Shown piece after piece: positions 1 through 11,576 of a stretch of DNA of 64,000 bases (positions within the stretch are counted from its first letter, which is position 1; the number at the start of each line of letters is the position of its first letter). The stretch spans positions 64,001 to 128,000 of the forward strand of contig JAJEKV010000480.1 of the NCBI GenBank assembly GCA_021234155.1. The letters run 5' to 3'. The notes under the pieces are model-generated. The model made no database searches and was not told where the DNA came from. It was given only the letters and a program-made list of their open reading frames with translations. The position numbers and the translations under genes were made by a program. This DNA is from Isoetes taiwanensis. Lineage: Eukaryota > Streptophyta > Lycopodiopsida > Isoetales > Isoetaceae.

Positions 1-640
1 GGTTTTTGATTTTTCTACAAAGTTCTTTGATATTGTTGACTGGCCATGTGCATTAATCCAAAATTGGAGAAAAACAATACGGATGCAATAAGTATATTTT
101 CAAGTGGAAACGTGGCCTTATTTCGGTGACCAAAGGCATTTGTGATGTACATACAATTCACAAAACATACAATTTCAAAATTAGAAAGGATTTCCTCCCT
201 TTTTTCCAAACTATGTCTACGAGATGATTGAAATACTTACTTGTCTCCTATGAAGCTTAACCTTTTCCACACACATAGGCATATCGAATTCTTAAAATTA
301 GCATTTTAGATAATGACCTCCTCTATCACCTTTCTTTCGACAAAAGTAGGGTCGAGATACAAGAAGTGGCCTCATGCGCAATGAACCCTATCTTTGGACT
401 CGCTTACGGCGGAGCATAGCTCATGACCCAAGATCGGAAGATCACGGGGCTGAGGGCGACCATTCTTGAACAAGGCAAGGGCCTCAATCACCGGATGCTC
501 ATGAGCAATTGCAGCGGTGCATCGTGAATTGACAAGGCAGCAATAATTTCAGCGGGGAGCTAAGCTCCGCCCGAGGAAGGAGAGACTATACCTACCGGCG
601 GTCCCACGCCCAAGAGTCCGCAAGGCATCGGCCCGGGGCC
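1..640. other. Left-edge intergenic DNA, no gene recognised
   Basis: The first 300 bases are A/T-rich; from about 400 the sequence becomes G/C-rich and grades into the degraded LINE to the right. Short frames occur on both strands, but none shows a recognisable domain or intron structure. It could contain the 5' untranslated part of the LINE. Confidence 0.4.
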
Positions 641-1239
641 GTCTAATTGCGCCCCCAAATTGGCTCCATGCACCCAGCCCCCAGCGTAGGCCCGCGGCCT
701 ATGCCCGTCGGCGACAAACAACTCTGTTGTGTCGGGCGGGATTGATTAGCGGTCGAGAGAGCTCCAAGAGGCTGAGGCGGAGAAGCCACAATGTAGTAGT
801 GCGTGGCACGGCGAAGAAGGGGGGAGGACCTCGTGCCGGCTCCAAATGTTGATTCTTGCTCGAATTTCATTCCCCATGCCCGGTAAACATTATTAGGGCG
901 AGGCGCCATGGCGTCCAAACACCCGAACCGCCCGGTGGTCACATTCACTGATGCGAGATCGCCAGTGAAAGCTGACCATCTGCGCCCGGGGTAAGGCGAC
1001 TAAAAGGGAACGCCACGTATATGTTGTGAGAGACGACCCGGCCCAACAAGAAGACCGGGTAACGAGTTGGCCAAAGTTAAAAGCATTTCCCTTGAGCGGG
1101 GAGGCTGGGGGGCGGATTCGGGGCAAGATGCAAATTTTCGAACCCATCGCCGAATCTTTTCACGAATCTTGCTAACCCTCCGGCGTGACCTCACGGCGGG
1201 CCAGCTGCTTTAGCCTACTCACATTTTGCCGCGCCTGCT

Positions 1240-2600
1240 CAAGTTGCCTCACCTTACATTTGCTTTCGCACATCTCGAGGGCTGCTCAAGTTGCCTCACC
1301 TTACATTGCTTTCGCACATCTCGGCTGCTTCCATACGCCACCCCCTTATCTTTGTATGCTTGAATCTCCACCCTCGCCCTTTGCCAACAAATAGGAATTG
1401 TGCCTCCGCATGGTCTCACCGAATTGTCGGGGCGAGGGAGATAGTCTCAACTTCGGTTGCGCGGAGACATGGATCTCATCTTCCTCATGGAAACATGGGA
1501 GCATGGAGGACCGCGGGGATGCGGAGCTTGCGGGGATACGGCACTACTCAATCTTCAATGATTGCCGGAAAGCGAGGGGGCATGGGGGTTACCGCTGCTC
1601 TAGAACAACCAGCATGCGATCAATCTCCTTGTTCAAGGCGGACAAAAGTACAACCCGATTACTTGTGGGTGCGTGTGCAAAGCTAGATTGAGACCCTCTT
1701 TGTGGCGACTGCTACTTTCCACATGCGAGAAAGCAACTTCTATCACACCCACTTTCGGATGTGGATAGGCTGGACCCCTATGTCGATCTATATGATGACA
1801 TCTGGCGGCATAAGCGGTTAGGCGAGTGTCATACTCCTTGGAGACTTCAATGCAGCGCCGCGGGTAGAAGAACAACCCATGAGATTTGATCCCTTGGCCC
1901 GATGATATATTGCGATTGCGTCTGCCCCGAGAAGGAGCTTGGTGCGGACATCGGATGACAATCGTCCGCAGCGCTATGGTCGGTTTGATTGCTTTTGCTC
2001 TGCGGTATCTTTGACACAGTAATCACGCAATGGGCAGCGTGACCTTCCACCATAAAAAGAGCACTTGTAGGCGGGGAAAAAACGGGGCGGATCTAGCGTG
2101 GTGGACTATGTGTTGGTGCCCGGCGGGATATGCATATCATCAAAGCACTTTCGGTGGGAACAACTAATCGGGATGAAGAGATCGACTCGGACCACTTACC
2201 ACTTTACTTGAAGTTGGCTTGGCGGGTTGTGCGAACCCCGGTGCAACAACTCCTCACATGCCTCATTGCGATTGGATTATGAACATGCGGGGGCTTATGC
2301 CGGATGCTTATAGATGACTGGCAGAAATTTTGCAATATCCTATACTAGAGCAACGACGGGTGGGTGACCCGATGTGCTTAGGACTCGGTGGAGAGAGGTG
2401 CTTTGGGATAAGCCGCCCACGACAGACCTCCAAGAACACAACCTTCCCACATAATCAATGGTTTGATGCAGAGTGCAAGGAACACAAGCGGGGCTCGCCA
2501 AGTCCACAGAACTCGCTACGCCCACATGCGGTTTAGACAAGTCCGCATCTTCCTTAAAGCCACGAAAGCGGGTACATTGAAAACAAGCATCAAAAGCGAG
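1240..2600 (+). mobile_element. 5' half of a degraded APE-type LINE (endonuclease domain)
   Basis: Remnant of an apurinic-endonuclease-like domain of a non-LTR retrotransposon. Seen directly: LLGDFNA is encoded at 1834-1854, a VDYVLVP stretch at 2101-2121, and DSDHLPLYLKLA from 2184 to 2219. These correspond in order to the conserved GDFN, core and SDH motifs of APE-type endonucleases, which nick target DNA for target-primed reverse transcription. The domain switches frame repeatedly and contains stops, so no protein can be made. The frame breaks often sit in CG-rich words. The reading continues to about 2580 and then stops matching LINE sequence. Its natural continuation (FWRRVLRKPR, then reverse transcriptase) resumes at about 6.43 kb, so one LINE split by a 3.8 kb insertion is the simplest reading. 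Two independent copies are the alternative. Confidence 0.7.
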
Positions 2601-2654
2601 AGTTTCATTAAATATGGAATATACAAGGTAAGTTGGAATAAGTTTAATAGTCTA

Positions 2655-2795
2655 CCTCAGAGGGTTATGTATACCTCTATACTTATAGTAGGGTTATGCG
2701 TATTACAGAGGGTTATATATACATGTTGTAGGGTTATGCATGTTGTAGGGTTATGTACACGTGTTGTAGGGTTATGTATATCTTATATTAAACAC
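2655..2795. repeat. Minisatellite with GGGTTATG core
   Basis: Five or six imperfect units of about 20 bp share the core TTGTAGGGTTATG, with variable A/T spacers. They lie just inside the left end of the DNA that splits the LINE. A sequence resembling a plant splice donor (AAG/GTAAGT) occurs just before, at about 2629, but no exon could be tied to it. Confidence 0.7.
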
Positions 2796-3339
2796 ACACA
2801 TATATACATGAACACATTAGACATGTATCATACCTACTCTAACATGATATGTAATGCATTTTATTATACACAACTAATATAAGAATACATTTGATACATA
2901 CAACTAATTTAAGATAAGAGACATACGATACATAAATATGAACTTATAATCTAGGAGAACCTTTGGTTGATGTTGTGTCTTTCCACACGTCTACCTAGAA
3001 CCTTCATTCGCCAAATATGGAATCACATTATCTGCATTGCACATCCTTTGACCCAATGAGCTCATTAAGATTGCAACATTTTCAGATACTGCATCAATAT
3101 CATTATGCATAAAAACAACTATCCTGAAGCCAACTTGGATTTCATCAATACCATCATCCGGTGTCAAGAGGGCGAGGAAAACACATACTTATTTTTTAGT
3201 GTATTGTCAATGCTTCTTGCAAGGATGTGGTATCATTAACTACTAGCATTACATCACCCACTTTGTTTTAGCAAAAAGTAGGTGATGGTGGAAGACATCT
3301 GCATGGTTAAAAAGAGAGGAAAATCAATCTACATGCCAA

Positions 3340-3640
3340 ATCTAAGTATTTCTGAGGTGAAATGGGTTCCACTTACGAGTCATAGGCTCCATTTGAGTGA
3401 AATGGGGCCATTGCGCCATTTAAATGGTGTGATGCCTCATCTGACTCAAAATGCAGTAAATGGAATGTCCACATACAAAAAATGGTGCCACATAATGGTA
3501 GCTCCATTTCCAGCTAAATGAAGCAATGTCACCATTTAAATGGCTTCATGGATCTATATTAGATTAAATGGAGCCGATGAGACCATATGTCATCTCCATT
3601 TTTGCATTACATTTTGACTCAAATAGGGCAGGATTTTTAT
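3340..3640. repeat. Irregular AAATGG-type repeats
   Basis: Words such as AAATGG, CCATTT and GCGCCATTTAAATGG recur on both strands, giving many short inverted pairs. The composition matches the more regular array at 4.9-5.3 kb, so both probably belong to one repeat family inside the inserted segment. Confidence 0.6.
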
Positions 3641-4099
3641 CTATTTATTACATTCAAGCGGCATCAATTTATTGTACACTATAAATGTCGTTAAAATTTA
3701 TGGCATTCTATTACCATTGATATGTATCTATCCATTTAAAAATTTGCACATCAATTACCAATCAAAATTCTGAGACTAACCTCAGAAATAGTAATGTAGA
3801 GAAGAGGCTTGGAGTTGATTTATCCTCAAATTTACAGCAGTAATATGGGAATGTAGAGAAGATGCAGAGCCGATTTGTCCATGCCACGAGCTAATCCCTT
3901 CATGATCAACAAAGAAAAAAAAATCTGCAAGATCTACAAGCATCTAATTAGCTCCATATAGAACATAGAAAGCACAAACTAAAGCAAGATTGATACCCAC
4001 GTAGGCGCTTAGCATATGATGTGCATACACGTTAAATGAATTGCATTCGCATGGTGTGTCGTAGAGCAAGCGCCGAGATGGGAGCAAAATAACCTCCTT

Positions 4100-4680
4100 T
4101 CTAAATGGCATTACATGGGGGACTGTTTGAATTTCGAACTAGGGATTTTAGAGGGAATTTAAAATTTGAATTCAAATTTTAAATTGACGGGCGGGATTTG
4201 GGGGGAATTTATAATTTGAATACAACTTTTAAAATGTGACGGGCGGGATTTAGGGGGGACTGAAAATTTTGAATATTATATTCCCTCCAAACCCTCTAGT
4301 TTCAAAATATTCTACCATTTCTATTCCAACATTTGCTCCCCTCCTCCACCGTCATATCCTTCGTTGCCATGAATATTGTCCTCCACCGCCTCCTCGTCCA
4401 GTGCCCCTACATACCTCCACCACAAGCGCTTCATATTGCAGCACCATATGCACTTTATTCTATAGCATTGTAGAGTCTCCTCCCACCAATCTTTGGTGCT
4501 CTTCTCCTCCTCCATCGTCATATCCTTTGTTGCCATACCATCATCATCTATTGCCTCCTGCTCCAGCACCCTCCAGTATCTTCTCTTCTCATTCTCTTCT
4601 TCTCATATGCTCCTCTAGAAGCACATCTAGCATTTCCTCTTCTCATGTACTCCTCTAGGGTCACCTCTCTGTATTAGTAA
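4100..4680. repeat. Tandem A/T-rich units followed by a CCTCC-rich duplicated stretch
   Basis: Two diverged copies of a roughly 65 bp unit (GGGATTTAGGGGGGA followed by AATTTGAAT-type A/T) lie at about 4140-4275. From 4320 to 4650 a pyrimidine-rich block repeats the theme CTCCTCCACCGTCATATCCTT about 170 bp apart. An open frame of about 129 codons spans the second block on the plus strand, but its composition (Pro, Ser, His runs) is what a CCT-rich repeat gives by chance, so it is not called a gene. Confidence 0.55.
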
Positions 4681-4914
4681 TTGTGGATAGCAGTACCAAG
4701 TGTCATTTGATGACACAGTAGCAGTTCATACAATTGGAGTGGCATTCTACATGTTTAGCTTTACGAATAGGAGCAAGATAAACAACTTGATTGCAAACAC
4801 TTGTGAAGAAATGGTATGTATTGACTGTTTTGATTTTATATTGGTATAATATGTATATAGTTACTTTAGAACATAGATTTTGTTTTTTTAAGGTAAGCAG
4901 TTTTCATGTTCCAT

Positions 4915-5325
4915 AGAATGGTCTTTTAATGTAACGGATAATGAAGGTGGCCATTATGACTCCATTTGCATGAAATGGCGTTATTGCGCAATTTGAGCAT
5001 AAAAGGAGACAAGGGTGGCCATTGCCCCATTGATTGTTAAATGGTGCCACTGCGCCATTTAACATAAAGGGAGACAATGGTGGCCATTAATGCCCCATTT
5101 GATTGAAATGGGGCCACTGCGCCATTTGTTAAATGGCGCTATTGCGCAATTTGAACATAAAGAGAGACAAGGGGTGACCATTAATGCCCCATTTGATTGC
5201 TAAATGGCGCCACTGCGCTATTTAACACAAAGGGAGACAATGGTGGCCATTAATGCTTCATTTAATTGAAATGGCGCCACTGCGCCATTTCTTAAATGGC
5301 GCCACTGCGCTATTTAACTAATAGA
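4915..5325. repeat. Tandem array of GGCGCCACTGCGCC hairpin units
   Basis: At least six units carry the near-palindrome GGCGCCACTGCGCC, flanked by AAAT and ATTT so that each can fold into a hairpin. Spacers of the type AACATAAAGGGAGACAATGG and GGCCATTAATGCCCC separate them. Units are about 60-70 bp and alternate between longer and shorter forms. The array is an inferred expansion of the looser repeats at 3.3-3.6 kb. Confidence 0.75.
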
Positions 5326-5599
5326 GCAACAACAGGTTCTTTGGAGCCACTCGGGCAACACACTCAGATTCAACACCTGCAAGCAAGGAAGAATTTCTGA
5401 GAAGGCATTAAAGGTCGATATAGTACTGGTCGATGTTACTCTAGTATGCTTTGATGCATCAAAACACAGCTGATAGCAGTTATTTAATGCCTCAGCCAAC
5501 GGATTTTCATAGCTACCGCTAGAAAAATGCCAAGACAAATATGCATTGAATCCTTTACCATAGCCTAACAGGATGCATTTCCAAAATTCCAGATTACAT

Positions 5600-6216
5600 T
5601 TTACTTACCGAAGTTCAAGACATGCTTCGGAAATAGAACGATCTGCAAAAGATTCAATCAGTTACGTTGTACAATGCCATCTAGGGTCACGAAGAGCGAG
5701 CCTTAGAATAAGATGTGCTAGAAAATTTCCGTGATAATCTTGATTTCTAGCACATTCCAGGAAGAAAAAGAAAGGGTTTAGAATGATCTGCACAGCCAAT
5801 GCCTTTATATTCCATGGTATTACAGAGTTTTACAGAAGTCTCAGATATTACCTGAATACCATGACTCTTGCAGACTTGGATTGCTAAAAGAAGTTGCAAA
5901 GCTCAGATCATCCAGCCTCCTAAGGCAGCCGTCACCTTGGATTTCTTGGCGGAGCTCCAGCAAAATGCAAGAGCATTATAAATAAAAATCCTGTACCTCA
6001 AGATCGAGACATTGCTCCCAGCCGTGTGGAAGCGGTTCGGAATCGATAAGCTCAAATCCTCTTCCTTTTTCATCAGCGCAAGGCCATTCGATTTTCTTAA
6101 AATCCTTTGCAGCACCCGACTCCCTTTTTCTTTTCTTCAATCCTTGGGAAGAGAACGAAAGGCTAGATTGATCTTCGCTACCGCTGCTACTGCACTCTGA
6201 TTCCTTAATAAACCCA
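5600..6216 (-). pseudogene. Captured WW-domain gene fragment (CFL1-like)
   Basis: On the minus strand a coding stretch from about 6216 to 5997 reads through a Ser-rich acidic part, a KKRKRE basic patch, then LPHGWEQCLDLE, and ends exactly at a GAG/GTACAG splice donor. The last motif matches the first strand of the WW domain in plant proteins of the CURLY FLAG LEAF 1 type, where the domain is also split by an intron at this place. I find no convincing second half of the WW domain downstream. A small candidate exon with AG and GTAAGT borders lies at about 5606-5651. No start codon is in frame upstream, where an A9 tract is followed by an ATG in a different frame. It is most likely a host gene piece carried by the element that splits the LINE; a decayed resident gene is possible. 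Confidence 0.5.
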
Positions 6217-6429
6217 CCATTTTTTTTTCACACTAACGTGATCTGCCCAGAATGAAAAACTCCATTCCGGCGCCAGAGAGTTGCGCCAAAAGCTTGGATT
6301 TCTGTCATCTTGGATTTCTTGGAGCTTCGATTTTTTGGGGACGCTTGGCGGCGCTGCCAGAGAGCACCCTAAAAGTCGCTGAACAGATTCTAGGGTTAGG
6401 AAGCCGTTGAAGAGATTCTAGGGTTAAAA

Positions 6430-8708
6430 GGGAAATGTGTTACCTCCTGGAACGTCACCCCAGGACCTTCTGGCGAAGGGTTCTTAGAAAGCCAAGATCT
6501 GACCCACGGGGAATATCACTCCCGGCGATGGAGGCAATACTTGCCTTGCCTATCGACCCTCGGGGTGCACATGCAAAGCATTACCCTTGCAAGAAGGCCA
6601 GTCTTTGGAAATCACTGATTTGGGCGTGGAACAAAAGTGACAACGTCTTGCCAATGGGAAAGCCCCGGACTTGGATGGTATGCGCAATTGCTTAAGTGGG
6701 CGGGCCGTCCATAATACGGTGTTGGAGCCTTGTTCAACAAGGCATTACAGGGAAGGCTTCCCCTGCAAAGTGGACCAATAGCGAGTTGTTCCCATCTATA
6801 AGGCGGGTGACCCACCTGCCCTTGACCAATCTACCAACAATCATGGTCGTTCGGTGTTTGCAAAACTACTTGCCGGGATTCTCGAGCAACAGCTTGATCG
6901 GTCGGGCGAGGTAAGCAGAGGTGCGGGCCCTCACCAGGCAGGATTCAGACCGGCACTCAACCATTGACCACATCTTCACGTTGCGAACTCGATTGAAGAC
7001 GGCAGGAACCGCCGTCGGGATCTATATTGTTGCTTTGTGGATTTTTGCGGCGTTTGACACCGTGCCTGGGGGAAAAACTATGGGCAAGACCGCTTGGTTG
7101 GGGGTTCTCGTAGATTTGCAGAATACAATGTACGGGCTATATGAAAGATGCTCGGTCGGGTTGCAGTGGACAAGCCAACCATTTGATAGTAGTATCGTGG
7201 TTCGCCGGGATGCCCTCTCTCCCCAACATTGTTTGGGCTTTACATTGATCAATTGGAGAGTCGGCTTTGGCGATAATGGGGGCGATGGAGCTCACCTTCT
7301 CTATCGGATCATCGGGCGGTAATATATCGCTGATGATGTGGACCTCCTAGCTTACACACCAGCCGGACATGCAGCGACATCTCGATGCCCGGACATATTC
7401 TCGCCAAGCGATCGATATACGCCGCCAACCCGCCAAGACTAAGGTGGTTTTCATATCATCTTCCCGTCAGTAGAGGGTCCCCTCCTTGATCAAGGCCAGA
7501 ATGTGGAAGTTGCATCCACATACAAGTATTTGGGAGTGGAGTTTCCTTCTACTATGCCTTTGGGACACATCCATACGGCCACTACAGTGGCAGAAATGGA
7601 AGGCACTATATGCAATGCAAAACAATAGTCATAGAGCGAGTTGTATGATTGGGCCCATCGGTCACACTGTTCAAAGGTCTTAGTAGAGCTTTGTCCTTTT
7701 ATACGGGGTGGAAGTATGGGGCCCGGTGGTATCACTTGCTACTTGGAATGACTTGGAGCAGTCCGAGAAAGCCTTCTTAGTACGAGCACTAGGGGTGAAG
7801 TCCACAGTCCCATATCAAATTCTACTGCAGGAGACAGGATTCTTGCCTCTTCAAAGGGCGGCCCTTGATCGCCACATTGTCTATTTTTAGAAGGTGGTCA
7901 ATATGGACGATGCTCGTCTCCCTAAACTAGCTTATATCATGGCAATGGGGCCGCTGCGCCTCAAGACCTGCTGAGAGCTCAATGGTTGGCTAGATGGAAT
8001 GTGCAGGTGCACAGGTGCATACATATGCAAACAGAGGCAGATCGCCATAGCTTGAGGCAATATCTTGACGCTTGCTTCCTCAGCAAGCTTTGGGATGCCA
8101 ATGCCCTTGAACATGTCAAGACAGCACACTATCAGCGCCACATAAATCCCACATTGGAACGAGGCCCGCAATGCTATCTGCGTACCCACTTGGCCATGAA
8201 AAGACGCAGACTCATTGCCTCCATTCGCACAAGGGCACATCATCTTCGAATTGAGACGGGCAGATGGATTGGTGAGCCATGCCAGGACAGGCTCTGTCAA
8301 TGCTGCCAAATGGGAGTCATTGAGGATGAATCTCATACCCTTCAAAGTTGCCCAGCATATGATCAAATCGGACTTATCTTTGAGTTGGTTGGGGCCCGGC
8401 CAGCCATTACATGTGACATTGAGCACGACATCCGTATGCGGTCTTTGGGATCATACCTTCAGAAGGTTATGGACATGCGAGATCAGCTATGTCCTCAGGC
8501 ACACACTTGACATGTATATATACATTGATGTATACTTGTACAGTTTGACAGCATTCTTATTACTGCCACGGTTTTTCCCTCGAAAACCCTTCGGGGCGGG
8601 GGTTTTTTAACCCGGACAGTAATAAGTTTGCTGCGCTCCTTGTGAGTCCCATAGGCCGATTGGCCTTAGTGGACGATAAAAAATCATTCTCATTCTCATT
8701 CTCATTTC
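6430..8708 (+). mobile_element. 3' half of the degraded LINE: reverse transcriptase, C-terminal zinc motif, 3' tail
   Basis: Begins with a FWRRVLRKPR-like linker at about 6.46 kb. Palm-domain matches follow: STIDHIFTLRT (6956-6990), AAFDTVPG (about 7050), and the catalytic box as YIADDVDLL at about 7325-7350, so YADD carries one extra codon. A thumb-like region includes KYLGVEF and ALSFY. The open frame 7986-8510 holds CQCCQMGVIEDESHTLQSCP, the Cys/His cluster found near the C-terminus of many plant and other LINE polyproteins. The 3' end (8575-8708) has a GGGG-rich hairpin, the terminal hairpin GGCCGATTGGCC, GGACGATAAAA and a (CATTCT)3-type tail. Many frameshifts make it non-functional. The tail lies directly against the hAT-like pseudogene. 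The microsatellite tail argues against a poly(A)-tailed L1. Confidence 0.75.
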
Positions 8709-9613
8709 TAACATACGTTCGAATAAATTTAGCTTTTACGTAGATGGATAATATGCCATTAGGGTCGTATTGCAGAAAACTTTCTTGTGATCCAACTGCT
8801 GCCATCTTATTCCATAGGATAAACAAATCTTTATACAATTGGAAGCAAGATTCTCCGATCAACATATTATCAAATTATAGATTCTGAAGCTCTGTCTGCA
8901 TCATTTTCCTAGCCAATGTCTATTCAGAAATAAAAATATTTTTATCCTGCGAAATCTTTATCAGATAATTCAATTTGGACAAAAGAGGCTTCAATGCAAA
9001 TAATGTTAGAATAGTTTCAAAGTCTGTCAGAATTTGTAGAAGTTTGCTCACTTTCTGTGCAGTTAAACCAATCAATGAGACGTATTCTTCACAGAGACGT
9101 TTGACAGGCCCCTGTAAAGAAATCCAGCGTGTGGTTACATCCTTCAAAAGTTTCTTTCCATCAGTCAATCCATCAGCAAAAGCTCGAAATGCTGCACACC
9201 GTTTGAAACTCTTACTAAAAAATTTATAAGAGGTACGAACAACCAATGTTACCTTGGCAACACGCGTTTAATTACCTTGGCATCAAAGTTCAATCTATCT
9301 TGCCTGGAAAATAACCTGTGCAATAAGTTTGCTCTGCTTTTGCTCAATCTTTAACAAATTATCTTTATACTCTTTCACATTTTTCCTATGCTTATTATTA
9401 GGAACCTATTCAATGACCTCTTGCTGCTCACCATTTTCATCTCGTATCATGAACCTCTTCTTGCCATGATGTTTCATAATGCCATCATACTTGCATTGGA
9501 TAAGGACATCGCTACCATGTGCCAAAGAGCAGACCTTACACCTGACCCACTCTCCTCCATCTACAATCGCTTGCTCAATATAAGGAAATTCTGTTTCCCA
9601 ATCTTGTCTAAAA

Positions 9614-10237
9614 CAGGGATAGGTCCAAAAATTCGTATTTTTCTGGACGTATAAAGTCCAAAAATACGTATTTTTAGGTAAAATACGTATTTTTCATATT
9701 TTTCACTCGCCGGCCGAAAAAATGTTTTTTCGCATAAACGAAACCTTAAGCGAAACTTTTTTCGCATAAGCGAAACTGAAGGTTTCGCTTACGCGAATTT
9801 TTATTTATTTATTTTTTTCGGATTTTCGCGCAAGCGAAACCTTCAGTTTCGCTTATGCGAAAGTTCAAAAAAAAAAAATTATTTTTATTTTATTTTTTTT
9901 TCCAGATTTTTTTTTCGCGTAAGCGACGAAACAGCTATTTCGCTTACGCGAAAATTTATTTATTTATTATTATTATTATTTTTTTTAATTGTTTTCGCGT
10001 GAGGGTTTCCCTTACGCGGAAAAAAAAAAAATAGTTTCGCGTAAGCGAACCCTCTGTTTCGCTTATGCGAAAAAAGTTTCGCGTAAGCGAAACCGAAGGT
10101 TTCGCTTTCGCAAAAAATTCCCGACGCGTGGAATTTTTTTTGCCATATTTTTGATGTATTATACTTCAAATTTGTGCCATATCATTCGAAAAATACGTAT
10201 TGAGTATAAAACGTATACAGCATTGAACCTATCCCTG
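9614..10237. mobile_element. Non-autonomous hAT element, 624 bp, with internal hairpin array
   Basis: Both ends carry the inverted terminus CAGGGATAGGT, which fits the CAGGG/TAGGG ends of hAT transposons. An exact 8 bp target duplication GTCTAAAA stands on both sides (9606-9613 and 10238-10245), the size hAT transposases generate. There is no coding capacity. Just inside the ends lie TACGTATTTTT-type A/T palindromes; the centre holds the hairpin array listed separately. The insertion disrupts the hAT-like pseudogene. Whether a related transposase mobilised it cannot be judged here. Confidence 0.88.
9729..10117. repeat. Array of six nested hairpins with TTTCGC...GCGAAA arms
   Basis: Six units lie at about 9760-9797, 9823-9862, 9913-9953, 9992-10023, 10034-10072 and 10076-10116. 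A complete unit is a 16-17 base arm of the type TTTCGCGTAAGCGAAAC, a 5-6 base loop, and the reverse complement. Each arm is itself an imperfect palindrome (TTTCGC-NNNN-GCGAAA). A partial unit precedes at 9729-9757. Spacers are runs of A or T/A. Unit (d) keeps only the outer parts of its arms. Confidence 0.85.
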
Positions 10238-10430
10238 GTCTAAAAGAACGACCAATAGCATATGCATTTTTCCTTTTCTTACATAAGCTCCTAGAAGAAA
10301 GGAGTGGCGCATCATTTGAACTGTCCAAGCAACCATCTTTATCATTGCTTAAAGGTGTTATGTTAATGCATTTGGGATCTGCATCCTTTGACACGTTAGA
10401 ATAGACAGTTATACTTCTTTGTCGTGACAT

Positions 10431-11209
10431 TTCTGCTTGCTGAATTCATACGGTCCTACACACAGAAATAAAGCCGGTATGAGAAGCAAGAAGGTTATTG
10501 CTGCAAAAAAACACTCAAATACAAAGAGTTTTTGGATCAAAGTTACTCCAACAAATCCCTAACAAATCTTCACAAATCGACCACATCGTTCGGGATGCCA
10601 TACCAAGTCCAAGTCATAAAAAAATTTGATATTCAACAATAAGGTAACATGAACGTAGCAGACATCTGAGTATCTTGGTTTCCAAAAGTTATTCTTTAAG
10701 GACTATAGGCATAGATGCCTGATAATGCAAGCTGCATAGAAAGGAAAGATTTCCACTAGTGCGCTCTCAAGCTTTAGAACTTCTGCGATAACTACCCTCA
10801 AAAACTTCTGGCTTTATAACTTCTGGCAGAAACTAGAATGACAAGTGCAAGGAATTGAACACATTTATAGCAAAGATTTGATGATATCCATGGAGATTCT
10901 AGTTCAGGTAATAGAGTAACAGAATGGATTCATAAAAGATTCACACAAAATCGTCAAGCAAAATGTTTCTTTACCTGAAATACTCCATCTAAAGCAAGTG
11001 CACTGATTCGGATATGATGTTCTGAGTTGCCTGTAAAGATAAAATATAGTGCAAGCCATGAATAATATGTGCTTTGATAAACAGGTAAAAGCTTTTGTAG
11101 AAAAGCTTACCAATTCCTGTTATTAGCAATCCCGAATCTCGATTTACATACACTCGGAAGACTTCAAGCGTATAACTCACAAGACTTAGGTAATGATTCG
11201 TACCTCTTA
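10431..11209. other. A/T-rich DNA, no gene recognised
   Basis: No protein domain, repeat or element border was recognised. It probably includes the upstream flank of the hAT-like pseudogene. Short minus-strand frames (for example 10904-11113 and 10989-11282) overlap one another and the neighbouring MITE and look like chance. Confidence 0.4.
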
Positions 11210-11576
11210 TACAAACCATTATATTATACACTTTGAAATTAAATTCCCCCTTAAACCCCCTTTGGTTTGGGTGCATATTCACACGGGGATGACTCCGGGT
11301 ATCGAGAGCTATTGGATAGGCATATTCACTCTTTATTCCTTAACCGTATATAAAGTTCCTCGTTTGTGGGGTATGCATGTACAAAATTTGCTATAGCAGG
11401 TTTGCAAAATACTATAAGATTTGAGGTAATGTACTATATGGCATTGATTTTTTACATGTAAAACATAATTTTAGGGGCTCTTGCTGCCCTACGTTAGCCC
11501 CATGTGAATATGCACCTAAACCAAAGAGTGTTTAAGGGGGAATTTAATTTCAAAGTGTGTAATGTAATGGTTTGTG
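11210..11576. mobile_element. Tourist/Harbinger-like MITE, 367 bp
   Basis: Terminal inverted repeats of about 75 bp, roughly 90 percent identical by eye, share ACAAACCATTA, CACTTTGAAATTAAATTCCC and GGTGCATATTCACA. They face each other at 11210-11290 and 11500-11576. TTA stands immediately outside both ends (11207-11209 and 11577-11579), the target duplication typical of PIF/Harbinger elements. The interior has no coding capacity. A further CATTACATTACACTT stretch just beyond the right end may be part of an older related copy. Confidence 0.75.

Larger units (their letters stand above)
8709..10430 (-). pseudogene. hAT-transposase-like gene remnant, interrupted by a nested element
   Basis: Read on the minus strand from 10430: a Ser-rich N-terminus ending in KNAYAIGRSF, interruption by the 624 bp element (9614-10237), then a continuation reading QDWETEFPYIEQ. 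A C-x2-C finger follows (WVRCKVC ... CKYDGIMKHH), resembling the BED/TTF-type finger at the front of hAT-derived proteins. Further on (9246-8920) comes TTRWISLQGPVKRLCEEYVSL, matching the T-R-W-x-S region of the DUF4371/ZNF862-like hAT transposase family. A last piece (8865-8710) stops at the LINE tail. Removing the nested element and one copy of its 8 bp duplication restores an open frame across the junction, so the gene was coding when hit. Stops and frame changes between the blocks make it a pseudogene now. Confidence 0.6.

Noticed and set aside
4269-4658. 129-codon Pro/Ser/His-rich plus-strand frame as a gene
   Set aside because: The composition follows directly from a CCTCC-rich duplicated stretch; no other support.
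9729-10117. CRISPR-like array of regularly spaced palindromic repeats
   Set aside because: The repeats vary in sequence, the spacers are A/T runs, no cas genes are near, the context is a plant genome, and the array lies wholly inside a hAT element with target duplications.
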